Shown: positions 10,428-20,336 of the stretch, one piece after another
Position numbering within the stretch: the first letter of the stretch is position 1
Layout of the letters: every line of letters begins with the position of its first letter
NCBI GenBank assembly: GCA_964019335.1
Contig: OZ025707.1
Coordinates: 357,501 to 421,500, forward strand
From: Diplonema japonicum
Taxonomy: Eukaryota > Euglenozoa > Diplonemea > Diplonemida > Diplonemidae
Direction of reading: 5' to 3'
DNA length: 64,000 nucleotides
Notes under the pieces: generated by a model
The model's input: only the letters and a program-made list of their open reading frames with translations
What the model was told of the DNA's origin: nothing
The model's database searches: none
Translations under genes and position numbers: made by a program

Positions 10428-10696
10428 TAAACGCCCGGAGCCTATCTACGGTACCCCCCATTTTCGTTGTTGCTTTAAATACTCAAAAAAAGGGTCAGCA
10501 TGCAACCATAGGAAGGTGCAAGGAAAGGGTAAACGGTACTAAAATTTTCAATTCCAGGTGCCAGATTCAGATGAGAACACTTAACTATGTGTGTAAGAGG
10601 GGGATTGAAGGTGTACTTTTTATGTCCGATTTTGGGGGGTCTTGTCGTGGGGGGTCCGTGGAGTTATGGCTGGGGTAAAAAGGGCAGCATTCAGCC

Positions 10697-11011
10697 CTAT
10701 TTGGTGCCCTGAACTCTAGGATTGAGGTCAGTCTGGAGACCTTTTGGGGCTGTGGGATGAAAAAAGCAACTTGTGAGTTTTTTTTCCAGCTGGGGTACAT
10801 GCAAGGGTAAAAAACACGTTTTGCATAAGGGGGTTTTGCAACAGGGGCACCACGTTTGCACCTTCTTCCCGCACCCAGGAACAGCGCAGAGCACCCTCCT
10901 CACCACAATGGAACGTGGGCGTCGAGCCGATCGCGGGGAAGAAGGGTGATCTGGCCATGATACAGAAAAAGCACGGAGCAGAAGGCCAGTTTTTGCATCA
11001 GAGAAAACCAA
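10697..11011 (-). pseudogene. Fragment of piggyBac-type C-terminal zinc-finger domain
   Basis: The minus frame encodes a Cys/His cluster with spacing C-x4-C-x6-C-x2-C-x4-C-x2-C-x5-H (ending ...CPCCKTPLCKTCFLPLH). This resembles the cysteine-rich domain that ends piggyBac transposases and binds the transposon ends. No transposase catalytic region is attached. A second, clearer piggyBac remnant lies at 42.6-43.9 kb with a similar cluster. It could instead be an unrelated small zinc-binding protein. Confidence 0.4.
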
Positions 11012-11123
11012 AGGACCTTAAGAAACTGGGCAGGCGGAAGTGGCAAGAAGAAAGAGTAGATACTTTGAGAAAGGCAGCACGGCCGAAAAAGGAGGAAGGC
11101 CGAAGCCCCAAAAGGGAGAAAGG

Positions 11124-11186
11124 GTAGATAAGTAGAGACAAGGGGGACGTTCCAAAACAGGAACCTCCTTTATCTCATCTCTTTTC
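11124..11186 (+). repeat. Dispersed repeat R3, copy 1
   Basis: GATAAGTAGAGA followed by GGGGACGTTCCAAAACAGG, AACCTCCTTTATCTCATCT and T-rich sequence. Nearly the same sequence occurs at 28471-28530, and a diverged version at 59537-59620. It sits ~60 bases upstream of the start of the second giant gene, so a 5' regulatory or processing role is possible. Confidence 0.6.
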
Positions 11187-11245
11187 TTTTCTTTTCACCA
11201 TTCTTAATCAATTCAGCTATATGCACAATAAAACAACAACAAAGT

Positions 11246-14200
11246 ATGTATTCAAGCTCCAGTGGCAGCGAACAGCCCTCATCCGGGTATGAAGAACCGC
11301 TCCCAGCCGGCAGCAGCGAAGTGCCCTCATCTGGGTATGAAGAACCGCTCCCAGCCGGCAGCAGCGAAGTGCCCTCATCTGGGTATGAAGAACCGCTCCC
11401 AGCCGGCAGCAGCGAAGTGCCCTCATCTGGGTATGAAGAACCGCTCCCAGCCGGCAGCAGCGAAGTGCCCTCATCTGGGTATGAAGAACCGCTCCCAGCC
11501 GGCAGCAGCGAAGTGCCCTCATCCGGGTATGAAGAACCGCTCCCAACCACCACCGCTCCTTCAACCACCAGTAGCAGCGAAGTGCCCACATCCGCTACAT
11601 ATGACGTGCCAGCCTTCCTCAGGGAGCTGGGTGACTGGACGAAGCGTGTGAGGCGAGGTGCAATAGGAGAATTCATTGAATGGTTCCAACTGAACGAGGT
11701 GAGACTCTCGGCACTGCTCGACGTGAACGAACAGCCCGACCAGTGGGCCCCCCTGGAGGCAATGCGGGAGTCCATACTGGCCTCTGTGTGTGAGCTGCTG
11801 AAGGTGCTACTAAGAGAAGGTAGCTCGACGCACATTGCCATGAACAACATACATCTGTATCGTGTGGTGGCCTCTTTGGTGGGACAGCTCGTCATACACG
11901 ACAAGAGCTGCATTGCTGCTGATCAGCTGGTGGACTTCCGGGTACTCGTAAACATGCTGAAAGACGAGAAGCAGCACAAGAAGCACCCTGAGTTCTTAGC
12001 ATACCACACTATCATCACTGGTGGATGCGTCCTCGGGGTGAGTCCCTTTGGCGACCTTGCTGCTGTGGTGAAGGCCATGACAGCTTTCATGACAACGTGG
12101 CCCTCTGTTGAAGGTTTGTTCACTGGGACTGGGGAGGCGGGGGCACTGCGCAGTGCTGCAACACACAGCGTTCTTGTTCAGCGCCTGAAGTACCTGCTTA
12201 TGGCGGGCTTCATGTCTCACGGCCATGCGGGGAGCAAGAGAGATGCGGCAAAGCTCGAACAACTGGTCAAAGAGATCCACGATGTGGTGTGCCCTTCTGG
12301 GGAAAACGCTGAATGGGAGGTTCTCCCTGTGTCGCTGTGGGCGGGGACCCTTTCTGAGCTGTTAACATTCTCTCGTGTCGTGTCCTCGAAGGCAACCAAC
12401 AAAGAGGGAGAATGTCGCCTTGTTCTCCACAACAACTGTGTTCTGTACCAAAGGATTCCTATGCTCGGGGAACGAGGGGCCATACAGTTTCCTGTGAATG
12501 TTAAGGAAGTGGTGGTTGGCTGCTTGGTGGATCTTCTGAGGCACGGAAGGCTGACACCTGGTGCACTGACAGAGTTGCTCAAGAAAAGGGAGACGACAGC
12601 CAACAAGAAGGCTGTGGGCGCATTGCTGAAGACTGTGGGCGATGAGAAGGCTCAAGTAGTACGGCACAGGGCGGTATTTACCAGTTATGAAGTGATTGAG
12701 AGTGGGTTTCTTGGCAGTGGGTTGTCAGATAGGATTGCCTGCGAAGTACTGGACACAGTGAGGAGCGACGTGGAGGCACAGTCACTAGTTGAGCAGATGG
12801 AGACCTTCGAGCACACGAAGTACTATTTGAACATCACACTGAAGGAAAGATATATCAGTTACAAAGTCGACAATGAACACCTGTTGAATGAGGTGACGAA
12901 CCACCCAGACCAGTTTGGCATATTGCAAGCAATTGCAGAGAGGTACAAATGCAGCTTAGCTGTGCTTACTGTGCTTGCTGAAGCAATGGCACGGCCAATA
13001 CCCCCGGCACCAGCCCCAATCTGCTTCAGAACACAAGACTTCACAAAGGACATCATGTCATTCCTCATGAACTTGGAAAATAGGGCGAAAGCAGCGGCAC
13101 AGTGCACAATGGCAAAGGAGAGACCTGCGAAGTTGCAAACCTTTGTGAAGTGGTTCAAGCTGAACGAAATAAAACTCGGGTCACTGGTTGAGGTTCAGGA
13201 CATCAGCAAGCTTACAGAGGGTGTGCTGACCGCTGTGTGCGTGCTGCTGAAGGTGCTGCAGCAGTCACTGGAGGACAATGCACATTGCGAGGCTGAGGAG
13301 CACCTTGTAACCTTGAACAACATACACCTGTACCGTGTGGTGGCCACCTTGGTGTTGCAGCTCGTGACCTTCGACACTGGTTGCACTGCTTCGGATCAAT
13401 TGTCGAAATTACGGACTCTCGTCACAAGTTTGAGCAAAGGAGAGAACAAAGCGTTTATGCACCCGGCATCGGCAGCGGACCACGAGGTCATCACCAAAGG
13501 GGGCGACATTCTCTCAAAGACTTCTGTTTGGTATGATTCCTTTTCCTTGGCAGCTGGTGCTTTAGCTACATCGCACTTCAATTTGACCGTAATGACTAAA
13601 GGGGGCGGCATTCTCTCAAAAGCTTCTGTTTGGGGTGATCTTGTTTCCACATCGCACTTCAATTTGGAGGTAATGACTGCAGCCTGGCATTGGATTACGT
13701 CCTTATCCTCCAGACTCAAAGGCTCCTTGTTGTCCACAAGTGACGAACTTAAGATCGCAGCAATCTTCAACTCTCAATCTCAGCACCTGAAGCACCTGCT
13801 TCTGGTGAGGCCTCATGAAGCCACGGAGGCAGTACATGAGTTCGTTGACCTCGTGCACTCGGATATCTGCCCACAGAACAAGAGGAACTGGAAAGTGCTT
13901 CCTGCACAGCTGTGGGCAGGGACCCTTGCCGAGCTACTGGTGTTCTCTCGCGTCGTGTCCTCTGAGCAAAGCAAGGAGGAGGGGGAAGAAAAGTATATCC
14001 ACAAAACTGGTGCCCTTTACCACAGGTTTCCTGTGTTGGGAGAAGACGAGGGAATCATACAGTTCTCTCCCATAGCGAAAGGCCGTATGGTGCAGTGCTT
14101 GATAGATCTTCTGAAATACGAACGCCAGCTGCCAAGTATGCTGATGAAGTGTCTTCGACAGGCGACTGTTCTTTTGAGTGATGTTCAGGAAAAGGCCAAA

Positions 14201-17200
14201 ACGATCTTGAAAGATGAAGTGATAACAGAGGTGGGGAAGATGTTTGACGTGAAGAAAATCAGAGACTTGAAGAACATCAAAACTGAAGTGGCTGATGCGG
14301 TGAAGGGACTGACGGCTGGAAAAGACAAACAGGAACTGGAACAGGCTGATCACAAGGGGACGATGGTACGGCACAGGGCAGTCCTTGCCTGCCTCGAAGT
14401 GATCGAGAGCAGGGTGCTGGACGACAGGATGTTGAAAACGATGAACAGCGAGGTGCTGAACACAATGAGGAGCGACAGAGAGAGAGAGCAATTGGAGAAG
14501 CAAGGACAGGTGTTCAAGAAGGCACAGCACTACCTGAGGATAACACTACAGACGGAGGCGGAAAGTTACAAGAAGGACATGGAGGGGTTGATTGACAAGA
14601 TGGAGAAGCTTCTGGAGCTCCGCAAGGTGGTTACCAGCAAGGAAGCTGTGCGGCACGTTGACGGGATACTGAAAGAGGCGCAGAAGGCAGTGAAGGTGTA
14701 CGCAAGGAACCTTGAGGGGATGAACGCGATAGCTGGGGCGACCCTGCTGCTCACGACAAGCATCTCCGAAAGGGTGACAGGGATCGACAAGCAGCTTCAG
14801 GACATGAAGAAGGAGGTGAGCGACATCCACAAATACCTCCAGCTGCACAGGAAGCTGAAGGAGAACATCAGCCTCCTGCAACAAGCTCGTGTGGAGTCTT
14901 GCAGCAGCGACCTCCATGGGTGTGAGAGGTACTCGTTCATGCAGGTTGAGAAGGATGTCCCCAAGAATAGTGACGACAACCTTGAAAGGAAAGAGAATAC
15001 CCATGTCACAGAAGGTGCTAGAACAATTGCTCAGGCCGACACGAAAGCACGAACGTCTCACCACACTTCCGTTAGCTCCACTAAAGGATTTAAAAAAAAA
15101 AAAGAAAAAGGTTTCAACCCCTTGGAATTTGCAACCCACTTGTTGAAGCCCTGCTCTGCCGGGAGGAGCATTATATTCGAGGGCTGTTGTTGGGGTACGG
15201 AGTTCCTGTCACTGGTGGAGAAGGAGCTATGGAGCACCTACACCTATGACGATACTCAAAGCCTTCTCCCTATTCACGTGTTCCTGCGAAAGATGAAGAA
15301 TCCGACGACACGCCTTGTGGAAGAGGCCCTGGAGGAGCAGCATGGGTTCACGCCGAGGAATGTGGAACGGCTTCAGGAGAAGACGAGGGCAAAGAAGGCA
15401 CACCTGGCACTGATACTCGTGGGGTACTCGTTCCTCGACAAGGAGTTCCTTTTGGATTCCATGAGAGAGAAGAGCAAGCTGAGTGAGTGGGGTGACCCCA
15501 TCATCTTGGTGGAAGCAGACACCACCATCCTGGAGTACACTGCGGACAAGCTTCAGGGTGAGGGAAATTTAAAGGAAGCCTTTGAAGTGTACAGAATGAA
15601 GGAAATGAAGGACGAGGCCATCCAGAACATAATCGGCAGAGAGGAGGCTTCCATCGGGGCAGTGCTGAAGTGCGCTCTGCATTACAGAAGGTTCTCTACA
15701 TTCATTGAAGTGAAAGAAGAACAGCACATGACATTCCGCATGCTTCGTGCCTTCATTCGTACCATTTGCAATGAAAAATGGGGGTTGTATTATCGCTGGA
15801 TTGACAAGAAATGGCAAAAGCGTCCTTATTCAACCATACTCACAACATACCCCAGTTCTGACAAAAGTACGCTTCTGATGAAAACGATGTTGACTCAGAT
15901 GGTACCAAAAACTACGAGCGAAGTGGAGGAAAAGGCATCACACAAGGATGTGATGTGCGGGTGGGTGAAGTATATCATGGAAAAGGTTCAAACCGACGGG
16001 GTGTTCACTATCCTTGATGATCTGCATACTGGCATGATGGATGAAGATGAAGATGCACGGTCCGTCTACCATCTAACCAAAGAGATGAACATGGCCTTCT
16101 TGAGGACCTGCCTTGAGGAGTACCTCCGGCTGCCGTTGAGGTCGCTGAGTACAAAGCACCCCTCCATCACCGACAAGGAACTCGTGAAGCTTCTGATGGA
16201 CTACAACTCGCGCCTCGCACTTGACATGACACGGGACCACGCGAGGCAGGCACCTTATGAGAACAGGTGTCGTGGCTTTCTGAGGGCACAGCACACAGGA
16301 GGGCACGATGTCGGCAAGCTGGACCAGCAGATGGTGCGGGACCTGTTTGCGGCCTCTCCGGTGGAGGTCTCGAGGGACCAAGACGGGAAGAAACAGGAGA
16401 GGGTGTACAGCTTCAGCTCCGAGTGGCTGCAGGAGATCTTCACCGCCATTGCTGTCCACGACAAGCTGATGAGGTTCCCTCTGAACCGTATCTGTACGAA
16501 GTTCTTTGTGAGTGTCTTTTCTCACACCTATGACCCCAACTATGAAACAACCGACGAGCACAGCAGATGGGCACACTTCAGGAAGCAGAAAGACCTGATG
16601 GTGAGGAAGGTCAGAGAGGCAAATCCTGATTTCACCAAGGAGAAGGCCTCCAAGTATCTGGTTCTGGCGTGCAAGGCGGCGTGCGCTAGGAAGGCAACAT
16701 GGGACGTGCTGATGGAAGATCTGATGAACTACCCTGGTGTGCTGAGGAACTACTTGGCGAAGATGGTGTTGAAGAAGAAAAGTTTAAACTCTGAGGATAA
16801 GCTGCTGATCTGGTTCAGGGACACACTGCTCTCGCTGGTGGAGCTGTCGAAGCTGCCGTGGTGCGATGTTCCTGCCGCCGTGGCGATCACGATCCTGTCG
16901 GCTGCGAACGAAAGCTTTGCTGGGATGGACTTCAGAGGGATCCGAATACCGGGGGCGTCCCTTGAAGACAGCACCTTTGACAGGACAGACACTGATGGTG
17001 TGGAGATGAAAGGAATCATTCGGACCTACCTGCACGGCAAGGACAAAATCAAAAGTTCCCTGAGGAAGGGCCTCCTTTCATTTGCGGCCTTCACTGATGA
17101 CAAGGGCAAGGATACTGTTGCAGAGGTGTATGCGGACAAGGTGTTGTTCAGTGGGAAAGAAGTAAAACTGCCGGAAAAGATTATGGACCTACCGAAGAAT

Positions 17201-18886
17201 CCGAAGATCCTGAGCAAGATAGTGCAGAAGGGGAAACACTGTGTTCTTGTCGTTGCTTACGAAGTGGACGGGGTTGTGACAATCGCTGAGTGTCAACAGG
17301 AAGAGGTTTCTGTGGAGGTGGTGAGCACGCCGATGGAACTTATGTTCATTGCAGACGACAGTAAAGTGTGGTGTGTGAATCGAGGTGAAGGGGGAATCGT
17401 GAGGGACGCAAAGGCAACGACAGGGGCTCAAGTTGGAGAGGAAGGGGGGAAGGAGCATAAAGTTCAATGCGAACCTGTGTTAGTGAATAAAAAAAGTGAT
17501 GAAAAAGTGAGGATGGAGTTAGCACAAGTTGTGGAGGGGCTCACACCAGTTGGGGTGGACAGGTTCCTCACTTTGAACAGGAGTGCAGATGGACTGTCGT
17601 GGGAGTGCATTGTGTACAGTGTAAAAAAGACAAAAATGGACAAGGAAAACTATCGCTTCCCGATCCCCGCAAGCAAAGAAGAAGGACCACTGCGACATGT
17701 GGTGTGTGGCGACACGCTGCTCGTGCTGGGAGGGGACAAGGACAGCAACTGGCTGCTGAAGGAGGACAAGGCAGTGCGTCTGTACACAAAGAGCTTTTTT
17801 GACGAAAAGGAGCGAAAGAGGTTGAAACTTCTCAATGTTTACGCTTCTGCGGCGCGTACGTACTACCACCTTGAGGGCGACTTGTTGGTGGAAATGGAGC
17901 CCCCAAAGGGGGAGTTAGTACTGGGTGGCCCTGTGTTTGAGATAGCTATCTCGGGTAAAGGCAAGGTTGGGACGTTGGTGCGGTGTGGGGACACCAAGAT
18001 AGATGTTGTAACGTACTGCAAGGGGAGGAACACTGTGAGCCGTCTCAAGGAGCCGGTGGAGATGAGCTTGGCTGAGATCAAGTGGGACAACCATCAAAAA
18101 GTGTTCAAGGTGAGGTCTGACAAAAAAGAACAAGAAGAAGAAAAATGGTATAGAGCAGAAGAACTAGGCCCTGAGATGATAGTGTTGGTGAAAACAAGCC
18201 CGTCGGGAAATGATGATGTAGACCCCCCTGCTGTCCTGTCCTGTCCGGATCAAGAATACAAAGAGAGAACCCAGACCTGCGATCAGCTGGTGTACGAGGA
18301 CACCAACCCCCCTGCAGATGATGTTGCCACCATACGTAACGGTCCACACCAGGCATGGATAGAGAGGCCGCCACAGCAGCAGCAGCAGGCACTCGTGGTG
18401 AAGACAGGTGACGTGACGAAAGTTCTTCTGAAGGCAGACTTTATAAACACAGTTCAGTTACTTTACGACAACCTTGTCGCCGTTGTTGGCGGGAACGTGT
18501 ACTTCTGGGGCTGGAAGTGCAGCATCAATGCTCAGTACGGTTACACACCAGCAGGGTCCACAGGTGAGTGGTACGTGAACAAGCAGCTCACTGATACCAA
18601 CATCGTGAAGGTCGCAGCACCATGTCATGTATGCATTGCAATCAGAAATGAGAACAACACCTATTCAGGAGGAGGTATAGGAAGGTCCAAAACCAATGGC
18701 CGATACCGGGGGGGGCGTGGCGGGGATGATTGTATGAATTCTTTGTTTAAAAAAAAACAAAGACTTTGTATCAAAAAGAAAAAAGAAAAAAAGGATCTGA
18801 GGACCGGTAACCAAAGGGGAAAAAGAAAAGAAATAAAAGAAAAGCCAAAAAAGAAAAAAAAAAGCGAAAAAAAAAGGTCACCGTAA
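11246..18886 (+). CDS. Giant NLR/STAND-like protein, copy 2 (pseudo-NACHT, pentapeptide, RCC1-like)
   Basis: An uninterrupted 2546-aa frame from ATG 11246, a tandem paralogue of the gene at 1757-8854. It adds an N-terminal array of a 16-residue unit (PSSGYEEPLPAGSSEV). The two helical units, linker, NACHT-like region, winged-helix-like motif, pentapeptide repeats (about residue 1890) and beta-rich C-terminus follow in the same order. The P-loop is degenerate here too (GCCWGTEF, no Lys), so the loss predates the duplication. Extra segments include a second version of the SHFNL...VMT loop near 13560-13680 and a Lys-rich insertion at 14988-15107. The last ~480 shared residues are identical to copy 1, showing recent gene conversion. 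The C-terminus then departs into a Lys-rich tail from about 18676, which may be read-through of a lost stop. Confidence 0.75.
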   Translation: MYSSSSGSEQPSSGYEEPLPAGSSEVPSSGYEEPLPAGSSEVPSSGYEEPLPAGSSEVPSSGYEEPLPAGSSEVPSSGYEEPLPAGSSEVPSSGYEEPLPTTTAPSTTSSSEVPTSATYDVPAFLRELGDWTKRVRRGAIGEFIEWFQLNEVRLSALLDVNEQPDQWAPLEAMRESILASVCELLKVLLREGSSTHIAMNNIHLYRVVASLVGQLVIHDKSCIAADQLVDFRVLVNMLKDEKQHKKHPEFLAYHTIITGGCVLGVSPFGDLAAVVKAMTAFMTTWPSVEGLFTGTGEAGALRSAATHSVLVQRLKYLLMAGFMSHGHAGSKRDAAKLEQLVKEIHDVVCPSGENAEWEVLPVSLWAGTLSELLTFSRVVSSKATNKEGECRLVLHNNCVLYQRIPMLGERGAIQFPVNVKEVVVGCLVDLLRHGRLTPGALTELLKKRETTANKKAVGALLKTVGDEKAQVVRHRAVFTSYEVIESGFLGSGLSDRIACEVLDTVRSDVEAQSLVEQMETFEHTKYYLNITLKERYISYKVDNEHLLNEVTNHPDQFGILQAIAERYKCSLAVLTVLAEAMARPIPPAPAPICFRTQDFTKDIMSFLMNLENRAKAAAQCTMAKERPAKLQTFVKWFKLNEIKLGSLVEVQDISKLTEGVLTAVCVLLKVLQQSLEDNAHCEAEEHLVTLNNIHLYRVVATLVLQLVTFDTGCTASDQLSKLRTLVTSLSKGENKAFMHPASAADHEVITKGGDILSKTSVWYDSFSLAAGALATSHFNLTVMTKGGGILSKASVWGDLVSTSHFNLEVMTAAWHWITSLSSRLKGSLLSTSDELKIAAIFNSQSQHLKHLLLVRPHEATEAVHEFVDLVHSDICPQNKRNWKVLPAQLWAGTLAELLVFSRVVSSEQSKEEGEEKYIHKTGALYHRFPVLGEDEGIIQFSPIAKGRMVQCLIDLLKYERQLPSMLMKCLRQATVLLSDVQEKAKTILKDEVITEVGKMFDVKKIRDLKNIKTEVADAVKGLTAGKDKQELEQADHKGTMVRHRAVLACLEVIESRVLDDRMLKTMNSEVLNTMRSDREREQLEKQGQVFKKAQHYLRITLQTEAESYKKDMEGLIDKMEKLLELRKVVTSKEAVRHVDGILKEAQKAVKVYARNLEGMNAIAGATLLLTTSISERVTGIDKQLQDMKKEVSDIHKYLQLHRKLKENISLLQQARVESCSSDLHGCERYSFMQVEKDVPKNSDDNLERKENTHVTEGARTIAQADTKARTSHHTSVSSTKGFKKKKEKGFNPLEFATHLLKPCSAGRSIIFEGCCWGTEFLSLVEKELWSTYTYDDTQSLLPIHVFLRKMKNPTTRLVEEALEEQHGFTPRNVERLQEKTRAKKAHLALILVGYSFLDKEFLLDSMREKSKLSEWGDPIILVEADTTILEYTADKLQGEGNLKEAFEVYRMKEMKDEAIQNIIGREEASIGAVLKCALHYRRFSTFIEVKEEQHMTFRMLRAFIRTICNEKWGLYYRWIDKKWQKRPYSTILTTYPSSDKSTLLMKTMLTQMVPKTTSEVEEKASHKDVMCGWVKYIMEKVQTDGVFTILDDLHTGMMDEDEDARSVYHLTKEMNMAFLRTCLEEYLRLPLRSLSTKHPSITDKELVKLLMDYNSRLALDMTRDHARQAPYENRCRGFLRAQHTGGHDVGKLDQQMVRDLFAASPVEVSRDQDGKKQERVYSFSSEWLQEIFTAIAVHDKLMRFPLNRICTKFFVSVFSHTYDPNYETTDEHSRWAHFRKQKDLMVRKVREANPDFTKEKASKYLVLACKAACARKATWDVLMEDLMNYPGVLRNYLAKMVLKKKSLNSEDKLLIWFRDTLLSLVELSKLPWCDVPAAVAITILSAANESFAGMDFRGIRIPGASLEDSTFDRTDTDGVEMKGIIRTYLHGKDKIKSSLRKGLLSFAAFTDDKGKDTVAEVYADKVLFSGKEVKLPEKIMDLPKNPKILSKIVQKGKHCVLVVAYEVDGVVTIAECQQEEVSVEVVSTPMELMFIADDSKVWCVNRGEGGIVRDAKATTGAQVGEEGGKEHKVQCEPVLVNKKSDEKVRMELAQVVEGLTPVGVDRFLTLNRSADGLSWECIVYSVKKTKMDKENYRFPIPASKEEGPLRHVVCGDTLLVLGGDKDSNWLLKEDKAVRLYTKSFFDEKERKRLKLLNVYASAARTYYHLEGDLLVEMEPPKGELVLGGPVFEIAISGKGKVGTLVRCGDTKIDVVTYCKGRNTVSRLKEPVEMSLAEIKWDNHQKVFKVRSDKKEQEEEKWYRAEELGPEMIVLVKTSPSGNDDVDPPAVLSCPDQEYKERTQTCDQLVYEDTNPPADDVATIRNGPHQAWIERPPQQQQQALVVKTGDVTKVLLKADFINTVQLLYDNLVAVVGGNVYFWGWKCSINAQYGYTPAGSTGEWYVNKQLTDTNIVKVAAPCHVCIAIRNENNTYSGGGIGRSKTNGRYRGGRGGDDCMNSLFKKKQRLCIKKKKEKKDLRTGNQRGKRKEIKEKPKKKKKSEKKRSP
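11276..11570 (+). repeat. Coding minisatellite, 48-bp unit
   Basis: Five full copies and one partial copy of a 48-bp unit start at 11276, 11324, 11372, 11420, 11468 and 11516, encoding PSSGYEEPLPAGSSEV. Units are almost identical (CCG/CTG variants only), so the array is young and likely varies in length. Absent from copy 1. Confidence 0.9.
14988..15107 (+). other. Copy-2-specific in-frame insertion with A-rich end
   Basis: Relative to copy 1, about 110 bases are added between the linker and the NACHT-like region. They encode a Ser/Thr/His-rich stretch ending in FKKKKEKG. Like the copy-1 insertion at 5625-5702, it keeps frame and carries an oligo(A) run. Confidence 0.55.
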
Positions 18887-19194
18887 GATAAAATGTCCGG
18901 ACCGCCGAAACATCCGGTGATTTTTTCTTTCGGACCAACGATTCTAAAGCTACAGTTTCTGTACTTTATTGCTACAGTTTCTGTACTTTATTGGTGTCCG
19001 ACCGTGCCAATAAAGTTTCACTCAGCAACGGTTTGAAAAGAAAATACAAATATTGAAAGTTGAAGCGCGACACAGATCAGCAACGTAAAGGAGAAGAGAA
19101 GAGAAGAGAAGAAAAATCAAGTCATATCAGATCATATCAGATCACAGCAAACACATTGACAATCTAAGCTACCGCGTCAGTCTAAGATGGACGT
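18887..19194. other. Spacer with 22-bp direct repeat
   Basis: A perfect tandem duplication of a 22-bp unit (starts GCTACAGTTTCTG, ends TTTATT) lies at 18949-18970 and 18971-18992. Short reiterations of AAGAG and ATATCAGATC follow at 19092-19145. AATAAAG at about 19010 could be a polyadenylation signal. No gene seen. Confidence 0.6.
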
Positions 19195-19419
19195 TCACAA
19201 AGCTTTGAAGGGGTACGGGATGACAGCCCGCGGGAAGGGGTACGGGATTGGAAACGGAAACTCCTTCACGGAGCTGCTCCCAGCACGCCAGGGAGGGGCC
19301 ACCGCCGCGGACCCGGTTACCATCCAAGCCACCGCCCGCGCACTGAAGACCGACATCCACCTGATTACGGCCGACGGCGGCGCCCTCGTCTCCCCTATCG
19401 TGGGAGAGTCCAAGTCCAA

Positions 19420-20336
19420 GAAGCAGCCCATCCACGTCGGGCTCCAGTGGCACCCCTCCCTCCTGTTGCACGGGAGCTCCTCCATCACCTCCGTGCACGG
19501 CTTCTGCACGCAGGTCGTCGTGTCCACGATCCAGTCGCAGTACGGGTCCGCCACGCACTCCGTGCGGGTCGTTGCCGTGCACTTCTTCTCCACGCAACCC
19601 CCGGAGCTCACGAGCACGGACCCGATGCACGCGGGCTCGCTCGTCGTCCCCCACTCGCACGGTAGCCGAACACCCCCTTGGATGTGCTCCCCGTCGCCAC
19701 GCTGCTCCACTCCCCGTTCGGGGAGAAGTAGGCGTTTCCGTTCGGACTCGACGGCTCCCCGCTCATCCAGTTGTCGTAGCTGCTCACAGGATTCCCGGTC
19801 TCGGGTCCGGTGCTCCAGGTCCACGCCCCGTTCGCCCCGGTCGCACCCATCCAACCCTCCGCTCCGATCTTCCCGCGCGCCACCGCCGTCTCCGCGGCTG
19901 TGTTCACCGTCAGGAGGTACCCGGTCGTCCCGAGGAAGGTCTTCCCCGCGCACGCCTGCTTCGCGTCCTCCCACGTGCATCCGGCCGCCGAGGCGCCGCC
20001 CGCCACCTGGCAAGCGTAGTAGCAGTAGTAGTGGCCCGTCCTCCCGTCGAACACCCCTTCCCCGTAGTTCCAGGTGATGCTCCTCGCTTCATCCTAACTT
20101 AAAACCATTTCAGTCGCCTTCCCAGCCGAAGAGCTCGTCCTGAAGGAGACCTTGCTGAGGGCTGCCGCGAACTCCGTGAGGTCCCTGTCCTGGCCGTCCA
20201 TCGGGGTCAACACGATCGACCCCGTTGCCGCCGACCACTCCGTCTTCATCCCGAGGGCCGGGCACTCCGCGCACTCCAGCGTGTCCTTCCCCTTCACGTA
20301 GTCCTCGCTGTTGATGCTCACGGAGGCGCCGGGCAT
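19420..20336 (-). pseudogene. Broken surface-protein gene: cadherin-like repeat, C-type lectin domain, Cys-rich region
   Basis: Read on the minus strand from 20336 downwards. First comes a cadherin-like tandem-repeat module (YVKGKDTLEC, WSAATGSIVLTP, LTEFAAALSKVSF). After a stop near 20094 and a frame change come ITWNYGEGVFDG, GHYYCYY and a C-type lectin-like domain at 20054-19660 (WEDAKQACA, GYLLTVNTAAE, WMGATGANGAWTW, NWMSGEPS). A one-base shift near 19660 then leads into EWGTTSEP and a Cys-rich segment (C..D.YCDW-type spacing) to about 19428. These modules occur in large extracellular proteins of protists. The 5' part is missing: LINE coding sequence on the + strand begins at the right boundary. 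The frame breaks support a pseudogene, though sequence errors cannot be excluded. Confidence 0.65.

Larger units (their letters stand above)
10428..11245. other. Spacer with a transposase fragment and R3 repeat before NLR-like copy 2
   Basis: Apart from the minus-strand zinc-finger fragment and the R3 repeat listed separately, no gene is supported. A run ending in ATTCAG at ~11210-11215, about 30 bases before ATG 11246, could be a splice acceptor. Confidence 0.4.

Noticed and set aside
19187-20077. Long + strand frame of ~296 codons opposite the lectin pseudogene
   Set aside because: Its translation is Arg/Ser/Pro low-complexity, while the minus strand shows clear lectin and Cys-rich motifs; the frame is a GC-rich shadow.
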